From the NCBI GenBank assembly GCA_028293745.1, contig JAQGOF010000024.1, forward strand, positions 1 through 54,932: a DNA stretch of 54,932 nt, given 5' to 3'. Source of the stretch: Gammaproteobacteria bacterium (GTDB lineage: Bacteria; Pseudomonadota; Gammaproteobacteria; Steroidobacterales; Steroidobacteraceae). The notes under the pieces are model-generated. The model searched no databases, had not been told where the DNA came from, and saw nothing but the letters and a program-made list of their open reading frames with translations. Numbering within the stretch: position 1 is the stretch's first letter; each line of letters starts with the position of its first letter. Shown piece by piece: positions 44,339 to 53,793 of the stretch. Both the position numbers and the translations under genes were made by a program.

Positions 44339-46912
44339 TCAAGCCTTCTCGAACACCAACTGCCCGTCCCGCGCGGTCACCTTGATCCGGTCTCCCGGCC
44401 CAAAGCTCCCCTGCAGAATCCTCTGCGCCAGCGGATTCTCGATCTGCTGCTGGATGGCCCGCTTCAAGGGCCGTGCTCCGTATACCGGGTCGAACCCGGC
44501 TTCACCCAGCAGGTCGCGAGCTGCATCATCGAGCGACAACTCCATATTCCGCTCCTGCAGCCGCTTGCGCAGGAAGCCGAGCTGAATGTCCACGATCGAG
44601 CGGATCTGTTCCGTGCCCAGCGGACGAAACACCACGATGTCGTCAATCCGGTTGATGAATTCGGGCCGGAAGCTCTGCTGCACGATCTCCATCACGGCGG
44701 CCTTCATGCGCGTGTAGTTCCCCTCGCCCGCATACTCTTGTATGACCTGCGAGCCGAGGTTGGAAGTCATGATGATCACGGTGTTGCGAAAGTCCACGGT
44801 GCGGCCCTGCCCATCGGTCAGGCGGCCGTCATCCAACACCTGCAGCAGCACGTTGAAGACGTCCTGGTGGGCTTTTTCCACTTCGTCCAGCAGGATTACC
44901 GAATACGGCCTCCGCCGCACCGCCTCGGTGAGATAGCCACCCTCCTCGTAACCAACATAACCCGGAGGCGCCCCGATCAGGCGCGCCACGGAGTGTCTCT
45001 CCATGAACTCCGACATGTCGATACGGATCATGGCCTCATCGGTATCGAACAGGAACTCGGCCAGTGCCTTGGACAGCTCCGTCTTGCCCACGCCGGTGGG
45101 ACCGAGAAACAGGAACGAGCCGTTGGGCCGGCGCGGATCGGACAATCCCGCCCGTGACCGCCGGACGGCGTTCGCGACGATGCGCAGCGCTTCGTCCTGG
45201 CCCACGACCCGTTTGGACAGCGCATCTTCCATGCGCAACAGCTTGTCCTTCTCGCCCTCGAGCATTTTCGAGACGGGAATTCCCGTCCACTTGGACACGA
45301 CCTCGGCGATCTCCTCCTCCGTGACGCGGTTGCGCACGAGTGTCGGAGCCTTGTTCTCGGCATCCAACGCGAGTTGCAGACGTTTCTCCAGCTCGGGGAT
45401 CTTGCCGTACTGCAGCTCCGCCATTCGCTGCAGATCGCCCGCGCGCCGCGCAGACTCGAGCTCGCCGCGAACCCGGTCGAGCTCGGCGCGAACTTGTGCA
45501 GCGCCCTGCAGTGCGGCCTTTTCGGACTTCCAGATCTCTTCGAGATCGGCGTACTCCCTTTCGAGTGCGGTCAGTGTTTCCTGCAAAGTGGCAAGACGGC
45601 GCTTGGAAGCCTCATCCTGCTCCTTCTTCAGCGCCTCACGCTCGATCTTCAACTGAATGATCCGCCGCTCGAGCCGATCCAGCGCCTCCGGCTTGGAGTC
45701 GATCTCCATGCGGATGCGCGCGGCCGCCTCATCGATCAGATCGATCGCCTTGTCAGGCAGCTGCCGGTCCGCGATGTAGCGGTGAGATAGCGTTGCCGCT
45801 GCGACGATTGCGGGGTCGGTGATGTCCACGCCATGGTGAACCTCATACCGCTCCTGCAAGCCGCGCAGAATTGCGATCGTGTCCTCGACAGACGGCTCGT
45901 CGACCAACACTTTCTGGAAGCGGCGTTCGAGAGCCGCGTCCTTTTCGAGGTACTTACGGTATTCGTCGAGTGTCGTTGCGCCTACGCAATGTAACTCGCC
46001 ACGCGCGAGCGCTGGTTTGAGCATGTTACCGGCATCCATGGACCCTTCGGCTTTGCCGGCACCCACCATGGTATGCAACTCATCGATGAACAGGATGACC
46101 TGACCAGCCTGCTTGCTGAGGTCATTCAACACTGCTTTGAGGCGCTCCTCGAATTCGCCCCGAAACTTCGCGCCGGCGATTAGAGCGCCCATGTCGAGCG
46201 CGAGGATGCGTTTATTCTTCAGGCCTTCCGGCACTTCGCCATTGATGATGCGCTGGGCCAGACCTTCAACGATCGCAGTCTTACCGACGCCCGGTTCGCC
46301 GATCAGCACGGGGTTATTCTTCGTGCGGCGCTGCAGGACCTGGATCGTGCGACGGATTTCATCGTCACGTCCGATAACCGGATCCAACTTACCGGCGGCC
46401 GCGCGGGCGGTCAGATCGAGCGTGTACTTCTCGAGGGCCTGTCGGCTCTCCTCCGCGTTGGCGTCGTTCACCTTCTCGCCGCCTCGCACCTCCTCAATGG
46501 CCTTCTCGATTGCGCCCTTCACGGCCCCTGCACTCTTCAACACGTTGGCCAGTGTGCGGTCCTCGAAGGCTGCGAGCACGAACAGCTCGCTCGAAATGAA
46601 TTGATCGCCGCGCTGCTGCGCCAGCTTATCGGTCACATTGAGCAATTTGTTGAGATCGTTCGAGATGTGAATCTCGCCCGGCGTGCCCTCCACCCGTGGC
46701 AGGCGATCGAGCATCGCCTGCAACTCGGAGCGCAGCTTGTTGATATCGACGCCGGCCTTGAGGAGCAGCGGCCGCACGCTCCCACCCTGGCTGTCCAGGA
46801 GCGCGAGCAGGACGTGCGCCGGCTCCATGAACTGATGGTCGCGCCCGAGCGCAAGTGACTGCGCATCGGCCAGCGCCTGCTGAAATTTGCTGGTGAGTTT
46901 GTCCTGCCGCAT
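44339..46912 (-). CDS. clpB: Chaperone ClpB (Hsp100 disaggregase)
   Basis: This 857-residue hexameric ATPase resolves protein aggregates together with DnaK. In order: the N domain ([20 protein letters not shown]), first AAA+ module ([38 protein letters not shown]), the long coiled-coil M domain (about 400-520), second AAA+ module ([42 protein letters not shown]) and the C-terminal small domain ([20 protein letters not shown]). Length and motifs are normal. A near-consensus sigma32 promoter lies 35 bases upstream of ATG 46912, so heat-shock induction is expected. Confidence 0.98.
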   Translation of the reverse strand: MRQDKLTSKFQQALADAQSLALGRDHQFMEPAHVLLALLDSQGGSVRPLLLKAGVDINKLRSELQAMLDRLPRVEGTPGEIHISNDLNKLLNVTDKLAQQRGDQFISSELFVLAAFEDRTLANVLKSAGAVKGAIEKAIEEVRGGEKVNDANAEESRQALEKYTLDLTARAAAGKLDPVIGRDDEIRRTIQVLQRRTKNNPVLIGEPGVGKTAIVEGLAQRIINGEVPEGLKNKRILALDMGALIAGAKFRGEFEERLKAVLNDLSKQAGQVILFIDELHTMVGAGKAEGSMDAGNMLKPALARGELHCVGATTLDEYRKYLEKDAALERRFQKVLVDEPSVEDTIAILRGLQERYEVHHGVDITDPAIVAAATLSHRYIADRQLPDKAIDLIDEAAARIRMEIDSKPEALDRLERRIIQLKIEREALKKEQDEASKRRLATLQETLTALEREYADLEEIWKSEKAALQGAAQVRAELDRVRGELESARRAGDLQRMAELQYGKIPELEKRLQLALDAENKAPTLVRNRVTEEEIAEVVSKWTGIPVSKMLEGEKDKLLRMEDALSKRVVGQDEALRIVANAVRRSRAGLSDPRRPNGSFLFLGPTGVGKTELSKALAEFLFDTDEAMIRIDMSEFMERHSVARLIGAPPGYVGYEEGGYLTEAVRRRPYSVILLDEVEKAHQDVFNVLLQVLDDGRLTDGQGRTVDFRNTVIIMTSNLGSQVIQEYAGEGNYTRMKAAVMEIVQQSFRPEFINRIDDIVVFRPLGTEQIRSIVDIQLGFLRKRLQERNMELSLDDAARDLLGEAGFDPVYGARPLKRAIQQQIENPLAQRILQGSFGPGDRIKVTARDGQLVFEKA

Positions 46913-46946
46913 ACGGGGTACCAGGGTAGGGTTCTAGTTGCGACGA

Positions 46947-46975
46947 AAATGGGGGCAAAGCCCAGGCGGTTCAAG
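46947..46975 (-). promoter_or_regulatory. Sigma32 (RpoH) heat-shock promoter of clpB
   Basis: On the minus strand CTTGAA (46975-46970) is followed after 15 bases by CCCCATTT (46954-46947). These match the RpoH -35 (CTTGAAA) and -10 (CCCCATnT) elements closely. The -10 element sits 34 bases before the clpB start codon, as expected. Confidence 0.85.
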
Positions 46976-47041
46976 CCAGTACAAGTGCGAATGCTTTGCG
47001 CAGCATGCCGCGTACCGGCGCTACACCTGACCCTGAGCTTC

Positions 47042-48136
47042 TTAGTGCGTCAGTGACTCCGCCCACGCAATCACCCCAACACCGAGTCCCATCAGCACCA
47101 CCTGCGCCAGGCTTGTCCTCGGGTCCGCGCGCCGATGCAACCCGGGAATCAGCCCGGCGACCGCGATATACAAGAAACCCGCGGCCGCCAAGGCCAAGGC
47201 ATACGGCAAGGCTCCTTGTGCCTTACTCAGCCCGAAGTACGCGACGATACCCCCCAGCACGGAGGCCAGTCCCGTCGCCATATTCAAGAACATCGCCCGC
47301 TTCCGTGACATGCCGGCATGAAGCAGGAGGGCGAAGTCGCCCACGCGATGCGGGATCTCGTGTGCCGCCACCGCCAGCGTGGTCACCAGCCCCAGCGGCA
47401 CGTTCGTCAGAAACGCCGCCGCAATCAGAATCCCATCGAGCGCGTTATGGATGCTATCGCCGATGAGGACAAGCACCCCCGCCGCACCGTCACGACCGTG
47501 ATCGTGCCCACCGTGGTCGTGATCGTGGACGGCGGCATTGCGCCCGGCGTGGTCGTGTCCGTGGCGAGCCCCGAGGTGCACGTGGTCATGCCCTCGTTCG
47601 TTTCCGGGGTCCTGCCCACGGTCATAACTGCCGTGGTCTGCTAGCCCTGCGGCGTGGCTCTGGGCGAGCGCACCGCTGTGAATGGCCGGCTGTCCGCCCA
47701 CATTGCCCGCAAATGCGACGCTCTGGGCTGCGCGCTCGGTAGCTAGGGCCTTAACTCCGTGGCCTTCCGCCTCGTCATCGTGCGCGAGCGTGTCCGTCAC
47801 CCCGTGCGCCGCGACCTCGCGTTCGGTCGGATCTTCGTGCTCATGCGAATGCGCATGCCTCCAAAGCACGAGCTTCTCGATGACGAAGAACACGCCAAGC
47901 CCGACCACCAGGGCAACGCCGATGGCATGCGCTCCGGCCGGCCCCACGCTTTCCATCGCCTCAGGCAATAGCCCCAGCAACGCAGCGCCGATCAACGCGC
48001 CCGTCGCAAAGCTCACGAAGTGCGGGAGCATCCGAAGCCCCGTCTTCTCGGGCAGCAACAGGAAAAGCCCCGCGAATGCGGCGCTGGCAATGCCGCCGAC
48101 CGCGGTGAACAGGACTATCCAGCCAAGAAGAGGCAA
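47042..48136 (-). CDS. ZIP-family divalent metal transporter with histidine-rich loop
   Basis: This 364-residue transporter takes up zinc or related metals. Membrane helices cover both halves, with the metal-site motifs in TM4 (GDSIHNALDGILIAAAFLTN) and TM5 (AHEIPHRVGDFALLLHAGMS). The cytoplasmic loop before TM4 is unusually long and holds two His-rich stretches (HAHSHEHEDPTER and HDHVHLGARHGHDHAGRN... HDHDHGGHDHGRD) that can bind or sense metal. It starts with TTG at 48136 and no strong ribosome site, so the start is less certain than the rest. The gene stands alone between clpB and pgeF; no Zur box was recognised in 48137-48204. Confidence 0.9.
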   Translation of the reverse strand: MPLLGWIVLFTAVGGIASAAFAGLFLLLPEKTGLRMLPHFVSFATGALIGAALLGLLPEAMESVGPAGAHAIGVALVVGLGVFFVIEKLVLWRHAHSHEHEDPTEREVAAHGVTDTLAHDDEAEGHGVKALATERAAQSVAFAGNVGGQPAIHSGALAQSHAAGLADHGSYDRGQDPGNERGHDHVHLGARHGHDHAGRNAAVHDHDHGGHDHGRDGAAGVLVLIGDSIHNALDGILIAAAFLTNVPLGLVTTLAVAAHEIPHRVGDFALLLHAGMSRKRAMFLNMATGLASVLGGIVAYFGLSKAQGALPYALALAAAGFLYIAVAGLIPGLHRRADPRTSLAQVVLMGLGVGVIAWAESLTH

Positions 48137-48204
48137 GGCCGCTCTGCTTTTTGTTACGCGAAGCCTGACATTTTAACACGCATGTCAATTCGCTCGGCCC
48201 GGCG

Positions 48205-48981
48205 TCAACCCTGCCCCGCTTCGATCCAGATCAATGCGGCCATGCGACCACACTGACCGTCCCGACGATACGAAAAGAACCGGCCCGCTTCAGCGAATGT
48301 GCACCAGCCACCGCCGTAGATCCCGGACACCCCAAGCGCGCTCAGTCTCCGCCGCGCGAGCGCGTAGAGATCGCACTGCCAGCGCCCGCGGGCGTTTGCC
48401 GCGAATGCCAACGCCGCACCCGCATCCGTCGCCGTGAACGCAGCGCGCACGTCCTCGCCAACCTCGAAATGCTTCGGGCCGATCGCCGGTCCCGTCCATG
48501 CGATCAGCTCTGTGGCCGGAACGCCCAGTCGCGCAATCGTCGCCTCCAATACGCCACCGGCAAGCCCTCGCCATCCCGCATGAGCCGCCCCGACCGCGGA
48601 GCCATCGCGCGCAGCGAACAGCACGGGCATGCAATCCGCCACGCGTACTGCACACACCTGCCCCACTCCGCGCGCGACAGACGCATCCGCTGTCCGACCG
48701 CGTGAATCGCCCACGGCACCCAGCTCCACAACCTCAACCCCATGCACCTGTTCCAGCCAAACCGGCTCCGCAGGCAGCCGCAGCTTCTCTCTCACACGCC
48801 GCCGGTTCTTCGCGACCGCCTCCGGTGAATCACCGATGTGCGCCCCGAGGTTCAGCGAATCGTAGGGCGCAACGCTGATGCCCCCCGTCCTCAAGGTGAA
48901 CGCCGCATGTACCCCCTGCGGCGCCGGCCACTCGGGCGTAATTATTTGGAGATCTGGGCCGGTATCGAGCTGGTACGTCAT
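48205..48981 (-). CDS. pgeF: Peptidoglycan editing factor / purine nucleoside phosphorylase PgeF (YfiH)
   Basis: This 258-residue protein is of the DUF152/'laccase domain' family. The zinc ligands expected for YfiH are present: His in LEQVHGVEVVELG, Cys in VRVADCMPVLFAA and His in GAAHAGWRGLAGGVLEA. The C-terminal WCTFAEAGRFFSYRRDGQCG RMAALIWI is also typical. E. coli YfiH is credited with purine nucleoside phosphorylase/adenosine deaminase activity and with keeping wrong amino acids out of peptidoglycan. The ATGA overlap with the end of rluD, its upstream gene, is the conserved rluD-pgeF arrangement. Confidence 0.94.
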   Translation of the reverse strand: MTYQLDTGPDLQIITPEWPAPQGVHAAFTLRTGGISVAPYDSLNLGAHIGDSPEAVAKNRRRVREKLRLPAEPVWLEQVHGVEVVELGAVGDSRGRTADASVARGVGQVCAVRVADCMPVLFAARDGSAVGAAHAGWRGLAGGVLEATIARLGVPATELIAWTGPAIGPKHFEVGEDVRAAFTATDAGAALAFAANARGRWQCDLYALARRRLSALGVSGIYGGGWCTFAEAGRFFSYRRDGQCGRMAALIWIEAGQG

Positions 48982-49976
48982 CGTCGAGACGCGTTCCCCG
49001 CCTTCAAATCCCCCTCCATGGCCTCAATCAGGTGCGTCATATCCCCAGGCAGAGGCGCCTCCCACTCAATTTCGCGGCCCGTCACGGGATGCTCCAGTTT
49101 CAGTCGTGCAGCGTGCAACGCCTGCCGCTTGAACCCCGCGAGCGCGGTAACCAGCTCAGCCGTGGCACCCGCTGGAACCCGGCGCCGCCCGCCGTAGGCG
49201 GGATCTCCAACCAACGGATACCCGATATGCGCGAGATGCACGCGAATCTGATGCGTGCGTCCCGTCTCCAACTCCGCCCGCACCATCGTGTGCGACCGAA
49301 ACCGCTTCAAGACGCGGTAGTGCGTAACCGCTGGTCGCCCATCACTGCGAACGGCCATCCGCGTCCGCTGGCTCCGGTGCCGGCCGATAGGTTCATCGAC
49401 GGTGCCGCCGGCCGTCATGACGCCCGTGCACAATGCAATGTAATGCCGCTCGACGTCGCGCTCGGCAATCGCCGCCACCAGTGCCGTATGCACCTCAGGT
49501 GTACGCGCAACCACCAACAGCCCGCTCGTATCCTTATCGAGCCGGTGAACGATCCCGGCACGTGGCACGACTGCCAACTTCGGGTCGAATGCCAGGAGGG
49601 CGTTTTGCAGCGTCTGACCGGAGTTGCCGGCGCCCGGATGAACGACCATGCCAGGGGGCTTGTTGATCACGAGCAGTGCGCGATCCTTGAAGACGATCTC
49701 GAGCGGCAACGCTTCCGCCACCACCTGCTCGTCCGCTTCGATGCGAGCCTCAATCAGGACCTTCTCGCCGCCGAGCACCTTGTCCCGTCCGCGTAGCAGA
49801 CGCCCATCGACCTGGACGGCTCCGGCCTCGATCCACCCTTGAAGCCTCGCCCGGGAATATTGCGGAAGCGCCCGCGCAAGGGCCTGGTCGAGCCGCAACC
49901 CCGCCAGGTCCCTCGGCAAATCCAGTGAATGGGTGCGGAACTCAGCCGCGGACTCGCCTGTCGGAAGTCTGGCCAC
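48978..49976 (-). CDS. rluD: Ribosomal large subunit pseudouridine synthase RluD
   Basis: This 332-residue enzyme forms the pseudouridines at 1911, 1915 and 1917 (E. coli numbering) of 23S rRNA. An S4 RNA-binding domain (GLRLDQALARALPQYSRARL QGWIEAGAVQVDGR) precedes the catalytic domain with the aspartate motif AGIVHRLDKDTSGLLVVART and GRTHQIRVHLAHIGYPLVGD. No ATG suits the N terminus; GTG 49976 is preferred because the frame farther upstream runs into the divergent bamD gene. About 25 residues precede the usual start of the S4 domain. It is divergent from bamD and co-transcribed with pgeF, as in many gammaproteobacteria. Confidence 0.93.
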   Translation of the reverse strand: MARLPTGESAAEFRTHSLDLPRDLAGLRLDQALARALPQYSRARLQGWIEAGAVQVDGRLLRGRDKVLGGEKVLIEARIEADEQVVAEALPLEIVFKDRALLVINKPPGMVVHPGAGNSGQTLQNALLAFDPKLAVVPRAGIVHRLDKDTSGLLVVARTPEVHTALVAAIAERDVERHYIALCTGVMTAGGTVDEPIGRHRSQRTRMAVRSDGRPAVTHYRVLKRFRSHTMVRAELETGRTHQIRVHLAHIGYPLVGDPAYGGRRRVPAGATAELVTALAGFKRQALHAARLKLEHPVTGREIEWEAPLPGDMTHLIEAMEGDLKAGNASRR

Positions 49977-50032
49977 AGGATTAGCTATACTCCGTCGTTC
50001 GATACGGCTCGAAGCCAAAGAAAGGTCCTCAT

Positions 50033-50839
50033 TTGTTGTCCTTGTCCGGTAAGTTTGCGCGCGGCGGTGTCCTCGCGCTGTGCATGGTCCTGCTTGCAAC
50101 CGCCGGGTGCCGCACCCATCGCGGCAAGGACCTCACGAAATCCAGCCCTGAAGTCCTGTACAAAAAGGCTCATAAGAGCCTTGATTCCTACGACTTCCAG
50201 GCCGCGATCAAGGGCTACGAGCAGCTCACCGCGCGCTTCCCGTTCACCGACCAGGCCCGCCAGGCCCGCCTCGACCTGATCTACGCATACTACCGTGCCG
50301 GTGAGAAGGAGTCGGCTACCGATGCGGCTGAGACCTTCATTCGTGAGAACCCGACCCACCCGCGCGTCGACTACGCCTGGTATGTGAAGGGTCTCGTTGA
50401 GTTCGAACGCCAGCCGAACGCGCTCGAGAAGCTCTTCCACGTCGACCTCAGCCAGCGCCCGCCAAGCACCGCACGCAAATCGTTTAGCGCCTTCCGCACA
50501 GTCGTCGAGCAGTACCCGAAGAGCGAGTACGCCCACGACGCGGAACAGCGGATGATCTATCTGCGGAATCGGCTGGCCAGCTACGAAGTGTACGTCGCGC
50601 GCTACTACATGAAGCGCGGCGCCTACGTCGCCGCCGCGCAGCGAGCGAAAGGATGCGTCGAAAACTTCGACGGCGCGCCCGCGGTAAAAGAGGCACTGCA
50701 AATCATGGTACAGGCCTACGACCGCCTCAACCTCAAGCCCTTAGCTGACAAGGCGCGTACAGTTTACGAGTTGAACTACGGCGGTGCGATCCAGCTGGCC
50801 CAGGCGGACATCAAACGCCCCTGGTGGAAGCTGTGGTAG
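50033..50839 (+). CDS. bamD: Outer membrane assembly lipoprotein BamD
   Basis: This 268-residue TPR lipoprotein of the BAM complex is essential for outer-membrane protein insertion. A lipoprotein signal ends at lipobox ATAGC (Cys26). Then come five TPR-like helix pairs (PEVLYKKAHKSLDSYDFQAAI KGYEQLTARFPFTD, AWYVKGLVEFERQPNALEKL, FRTVVEQYPKSEYAHDAEQR). The start is TTG 50033, with AAAGG seven bases upstream; this is an unusual start codon for an essential gene. The neighbourhood rluD-pgeF on one strand and bamD on the other is the classical arrangement. A short GC hairpin-rich gap (50840-50895) separates it from convergent nadE. Confidence 0.94.
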   Translation: MLSLSGKFARGGVLALCMVLLATAGCRTHRGKDLTKSSPEVLYKKAHKSLDSYDFQAAIKGYEQLTARFPFTDQARQARLDLIYAYYRAGEKESATDAAETFIRENPTHPRVDYAWYVKGLVEFERQPNALEKLFHVDLSQRPPSTARKSFSAFRTVVEQYPKSEYAHDAEQRMIYLRNRLASYEVYVARYYMKRGAYVAAAQRAKGCVENFDGAPAVKEALQIMVQAYDRLNLKPLADKARTVYELNYGGAIQLAQADIKRPWWKLW

Positions 50840-50895
50840 CGCGCGAAGCGCGACGTAACCCACGCGCTACAGCGGTATTCCTCGTCGGCCCCTAG

Positions 50896-52524
50896 CTAGC
50901 GCCGATACCCATTGGTGATGGGATATCGCCAATCCCGCCCAAACGCCCGCCGACTCACCCGAACGCCGGGCGGCGCCTGCCGCCGCTTGTACTCATTGCG
51001 TTTCACCATATCGAGCACCCGTCCCACGGTAGCTCGATCAAAGCCGCGCGCTTCGATCTCGTCCACCGACAGGTCTTCCTCGATAAACGCCTCGAGTATT
51101 GCGTCCAACACCTCGTAGGACGGTAACGAGTCCGAGTCCCTCTGATCCGGGCGCAGCTCAGCCGATGGAGGACGGTCGATAACGCGCTGTGGAATCACGC
51201 GCCCACCAGCGTTCCGATATGCGGCGAGCCGATAGACCAGCATCTTGCTGCAGTCCTTGATCGGAGCGAACCCACCAGCCATGTCGCCGTACAAAGTGGC
51301 GTATCCCACGGCCATCTCGCTCTTGTTGCCCGTCGTCAGCAGCATCTTGCCAGTCTTGTTGGAGATACCCATCAATAGCAGCATGCGGCAACGCGATTGG
51401 ATGTTCTCTTCCGTGGCGTCAGGCGGCCGCCCCGCAAATTCATTCTTCAAAGTAGCCAGCGTCGCCTCGAACATGCTCTCGATGGACAGTACGCTGTACT
51501 TCACTCCAAGCAACTGAGCCTGCTCCTTCGCGTCATCCAGACTCATCGAAGAGGTGTAGCGCGAAGGCATCATCACAGCGTGCACACGGTCTGCGCCGAG
51601 CGCATCCACGGCGATCGCCAATGTCAGTGCGGAGTCGACGCCGCCGGAAAGCCCCATGACCACACCGGGAAACCCGTGCTTGTTGACGTAGTCACGAACG
51701 CCAACAACGAGCGCCCCGTATACGGACGCCTCATCACTCAACTCGGGCTCGATATGTCCGGGCTGCGGAACGACCCGACCGCGACTTTCACGCACAAAAT
51801 CGACGACGTAGGTCCCCTCGCGAAAAGCCGGGGCGCGCATAACCACCGCGCCATCCGCATTCATCACGAATGAGTTGCCATCGAAAATCAGCTCGTCCTG
51901 GCCGCCAACCATGTTGACGTACGCCATAGGCAAGCCGACGTCCAACACGCGAGCGCGAGCGACGCCCTCACGCTCGCGCTGTTTGTGAATCTCGTATGGC
52001 GAAGCATTGATCACAATCAACAGCTCTGCGCCATCAGCACGTGCAAGTTGAGCTGTCTCAGGCTCCCAGATCTCTTCACAGACGAGCAGCCCGCACCGAA
52101 ACCCCTGCACGTCCACCACCGTAGGCTGCGCGCCAGCCTGGAAATACCGTTTTTCGTCAAAGACCTTGTAGTTGGGCAACTCTGATTTACGGTGTATGGC
52201 GGCAACCATCCCGCCGCTGATCAGCGCAGCAGAGTTATAGATGGCCGTACCCGCATATTCGGGAAAACCGACCATCACCGGGACGTCCTGCACCTCTTCG
52301 CGGACCTTCGCAAGGCCAGACTCGATCTGCCTGCGAAACCCGCGGTGAAAGAGCAGGTCTTCCGGCGGATACCCTGACAGCGACAGCTCGGGAAATAACA
52401 CCAGATCCGCCCCGAGGTCCGCAAGCGCCTGCCGCGCGGTGTTGACCACCCGCGTTGCGTTTCCGTGCACGTCACCGACGAGCAGATCGAGTTGCGCGAG
52501 TGCAATCCTGAGTGACTGTTTCAT
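50896..52524 (-). CDS. nadE: Glutamine-dependent NAD+ synthetase
   Basis: This 542-residue two-domain enzyme makes NAD+ from deamido-NAD+, ATP and glutamine. The N-terminal nitrilase-type glutaminase has the catalytic Glu-Lys-Cys set: LVLFPELSLSGYPPEDLL, HRKSELPNYKVFDEKRYF and GLLVCEEIWEPETAQ. The C-terminal synthetase has the PP-loop GLSGGVDSALTLAIAVDALG, TTGNKSEMAVGYATLYGDMA and the end SRRAFGRDWRYPITNGYRR. The start at ATG 52524 fits the family. It follows sucD on the same strand with 45 bases between. Because the island SIR2-TIR gene may consume NAD, a chromosomal NAD synthetase is relevant physiologically, but the two loci are far apart. Confidence 0.96.
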   Translation of the reverse strand: MKQSLRIALAQLDLLVGDVHGNATRVVNTARQALADLGADLVLFPELSLSGYPPEDLLFHRGFRRQIESGLAKVREEVQDVPVMVGFPEYAGTAIYNSAALISGGMVAAIHRKSELPNYKVFDEKRYFQAGAQPTVVDVQGFRCGLLVCEEIWEPETAQLARADGAELLIVINASPYEIHKQREREGVARARVLDVGLPMAYVNMVGGQDELIFDGNSFVMNADGAVVMRAPAFREGTYVVDFVRESRGRVVPQPGHIEPELSDEASVYGALVVGVRDYVNKHGFPGVVMGLSGGVDSALTLAIAVDALGADRVHAVMMPSRYTSSMSLDDAKEQAQLLGVKYSVLSIESMFEATLATLKNEFAGRPPDATEENIQSRCRMLLLMGISNKTGKMLLTTGNKSEMAVGYATLYGDMAGGFAPIKDCSKMLVYRLAAYRNAGGRVIPQRVIDRPPSAELRPDQRDSDSLPSYEVLDAILEAFIEEDLSVDEIEARGFDRATVGRVLDMVKRNEYKRRQAPPGVRVSRRAFGRDWRYPITNGYRR

Positions 52525-52569
52525 AGGCAGCCGCCGACGCTACCGCCGTTACCGCTATTGTTTCACGAC

Positions 52570-53793
52570 TCAGCGGCGCTTGCTCTTGCCGCGCGCAACG
52601 GAGGCCTTGGCTGGCGCCGCCTTGCCGCGACGGCCGGCCTTCTTCACGGCACGGGTCATCTGCTGAACCACCTTCCTGGCCTTGCTCACCAGGGCCGCCC
52701 CGCGCGATGCCGGCGGTGCCTTGGCTTTCGCTGGCACCTTCGCTGCTTTCCGGGCTGCGGGCTTTGATGCCTTCTTTGCAGCGGTTTTAGCTGCCGTTCC
52801 CTTCGTCCCGGCGGTCCTGGCCGCTGCGCGTTCGGTCGTCCTCTTCCGTGAAGCCTCAGCTGGCCCCGCCGGTCGCGGCGGGCTACCGACCGGATGGGCC
52901 AATCGAGCAGCCCGTGCACGGCGACCCCTGAGCAGCTCATTCATTGCTGACCCGAGTTCCGCCGGCGATTTCACAGTCCTGACGCCCGCATTTTCAAAGG
53001 CTGCGTACTTATCAGCAGCAGTACCCTTGCCACCGGCCACTATGGCACCCGCATGGCCCATACGCTTTCCCGGAGGAGCCGTAACGCCCGCGATGTAAGC
53101 CACGACGGGCTTGGTCACAAACTTGCGGATGAATTCCGCGGCCGCCTCTTCATCGCTGCCACCGATCTCACCGACGAGGATGATTCCTTCCGTACGCGGG
53201 TCGCGCTCGAACAGCTCCAGCACATCGATGAAATTCATCCCACGCACAGGGTCACCGCCGATACCGACACACGTGCTCTGACCAAGCCCGATATTGGTCG
53301 TCTGATAAACCGCCTCATAGGTGAGCGTGCCGGAGCGCGACACGATCCCGACCGCGCCCTTCTTGTGAATGAAGCCCGGCATGATTCCGATCTTGCACTC
53401 TTCGGGCGTGATGACACCCGGACAATTCGGGCCCACCAGCTGCGTGCCCGCGCCCGCGAGCACAGACTTCACGCGCACCATGTCATTGACCGGCACACCT
53501 TCGGTGATGCACACCACGAGCTCGATGCCCGCATCGACGGCCTCGAGGATCGAATCCGCAGCACCCGCCGCGGGCACGTAAATCATGCTCGCTGTTGCGC
53601 CAGTCTCCCGCACCGCATCCTGCACGGTGTCGAATACAGGCTGACCCAGATGTGTCTGGCCACCGCGACCCGGCGTAACACCGCCAACCAGTTTCGTTCC
53701 ATACGCAAGGGCCTGTTCGGAATGAAACGTGCCCTGCTTGCCCGTGAAGCCCTGGCAGATAACCTTCGTATTCCTGTTGATCAAAATGCTCAT
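52570..53793 (-). CDS. sucD: Succinyl-CoA synthetase alpha subunit with lysine/alanine-rich C-terminal extension
   Basis: SucD joins SucC to interconvert succinyl-CoA and succinate with GTP/ATP formation in the TCA cycle. Residues 1-290 are a complete alpha subunit: CoA-binding [60 protein letters not shown] and the phosphohistidine loop [17 protein letters not shown] (His247), ending with [10 protein letters not shown]. Normal SucD stops here. A further 117 residues follow, made of Lys/Ala/Pro/Arg/Thr (e.g. [31 protein letters not shown]) like the tails of histone-H1-like AlgP/HctB proteins. The ATG follows directly after the sucC TAA with no gap. Confidence 0.93.
   Translation of the reverse strand: MSILINRNTKVICQGFTGKQGTFHSEQALAYGTKLVGGVTPGRGGQTHLGQPVFDTVQDAVRETGATASMIYVPAAGAADSILEAVDAGIELVVCITEGVPVNDMVRVKSVLAGAGTQLVGPNCPGVITPEECKIGIMPGFIHKKGAVGIVSRSGTLTYEAVYQTTNIGLGQSTCVGIGGDPVRGMNFIDVLELFERDPRTEGIILVGEIGGSDEEAAAEFIRKFVTKPVVAYIAGVTAPPGKRMGHAGAIVAGGKGTAADKYAAFENAGVRTVKSPAELGSAMNELLRGRRARAARLAHPVGSPPRPAGPAEASRKRTTERAAARTAGTKGTAAKTAAKKASKPAARKAAKVPAKAKAPPASRGAALVSKARKVVQQMTRAVKKAGRRGKAAPAKASVARGKSKRR

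Noticed and set aside
47425..47650. Dense His/Asp/Gly coding repeats in the ZIP gene as a possible DNA repeat or frameshift
   Set aside because: They are in frame, lie in the known variable cytoplasmic loop of ZIP transporters, and encode plausible metal-binding sequence.
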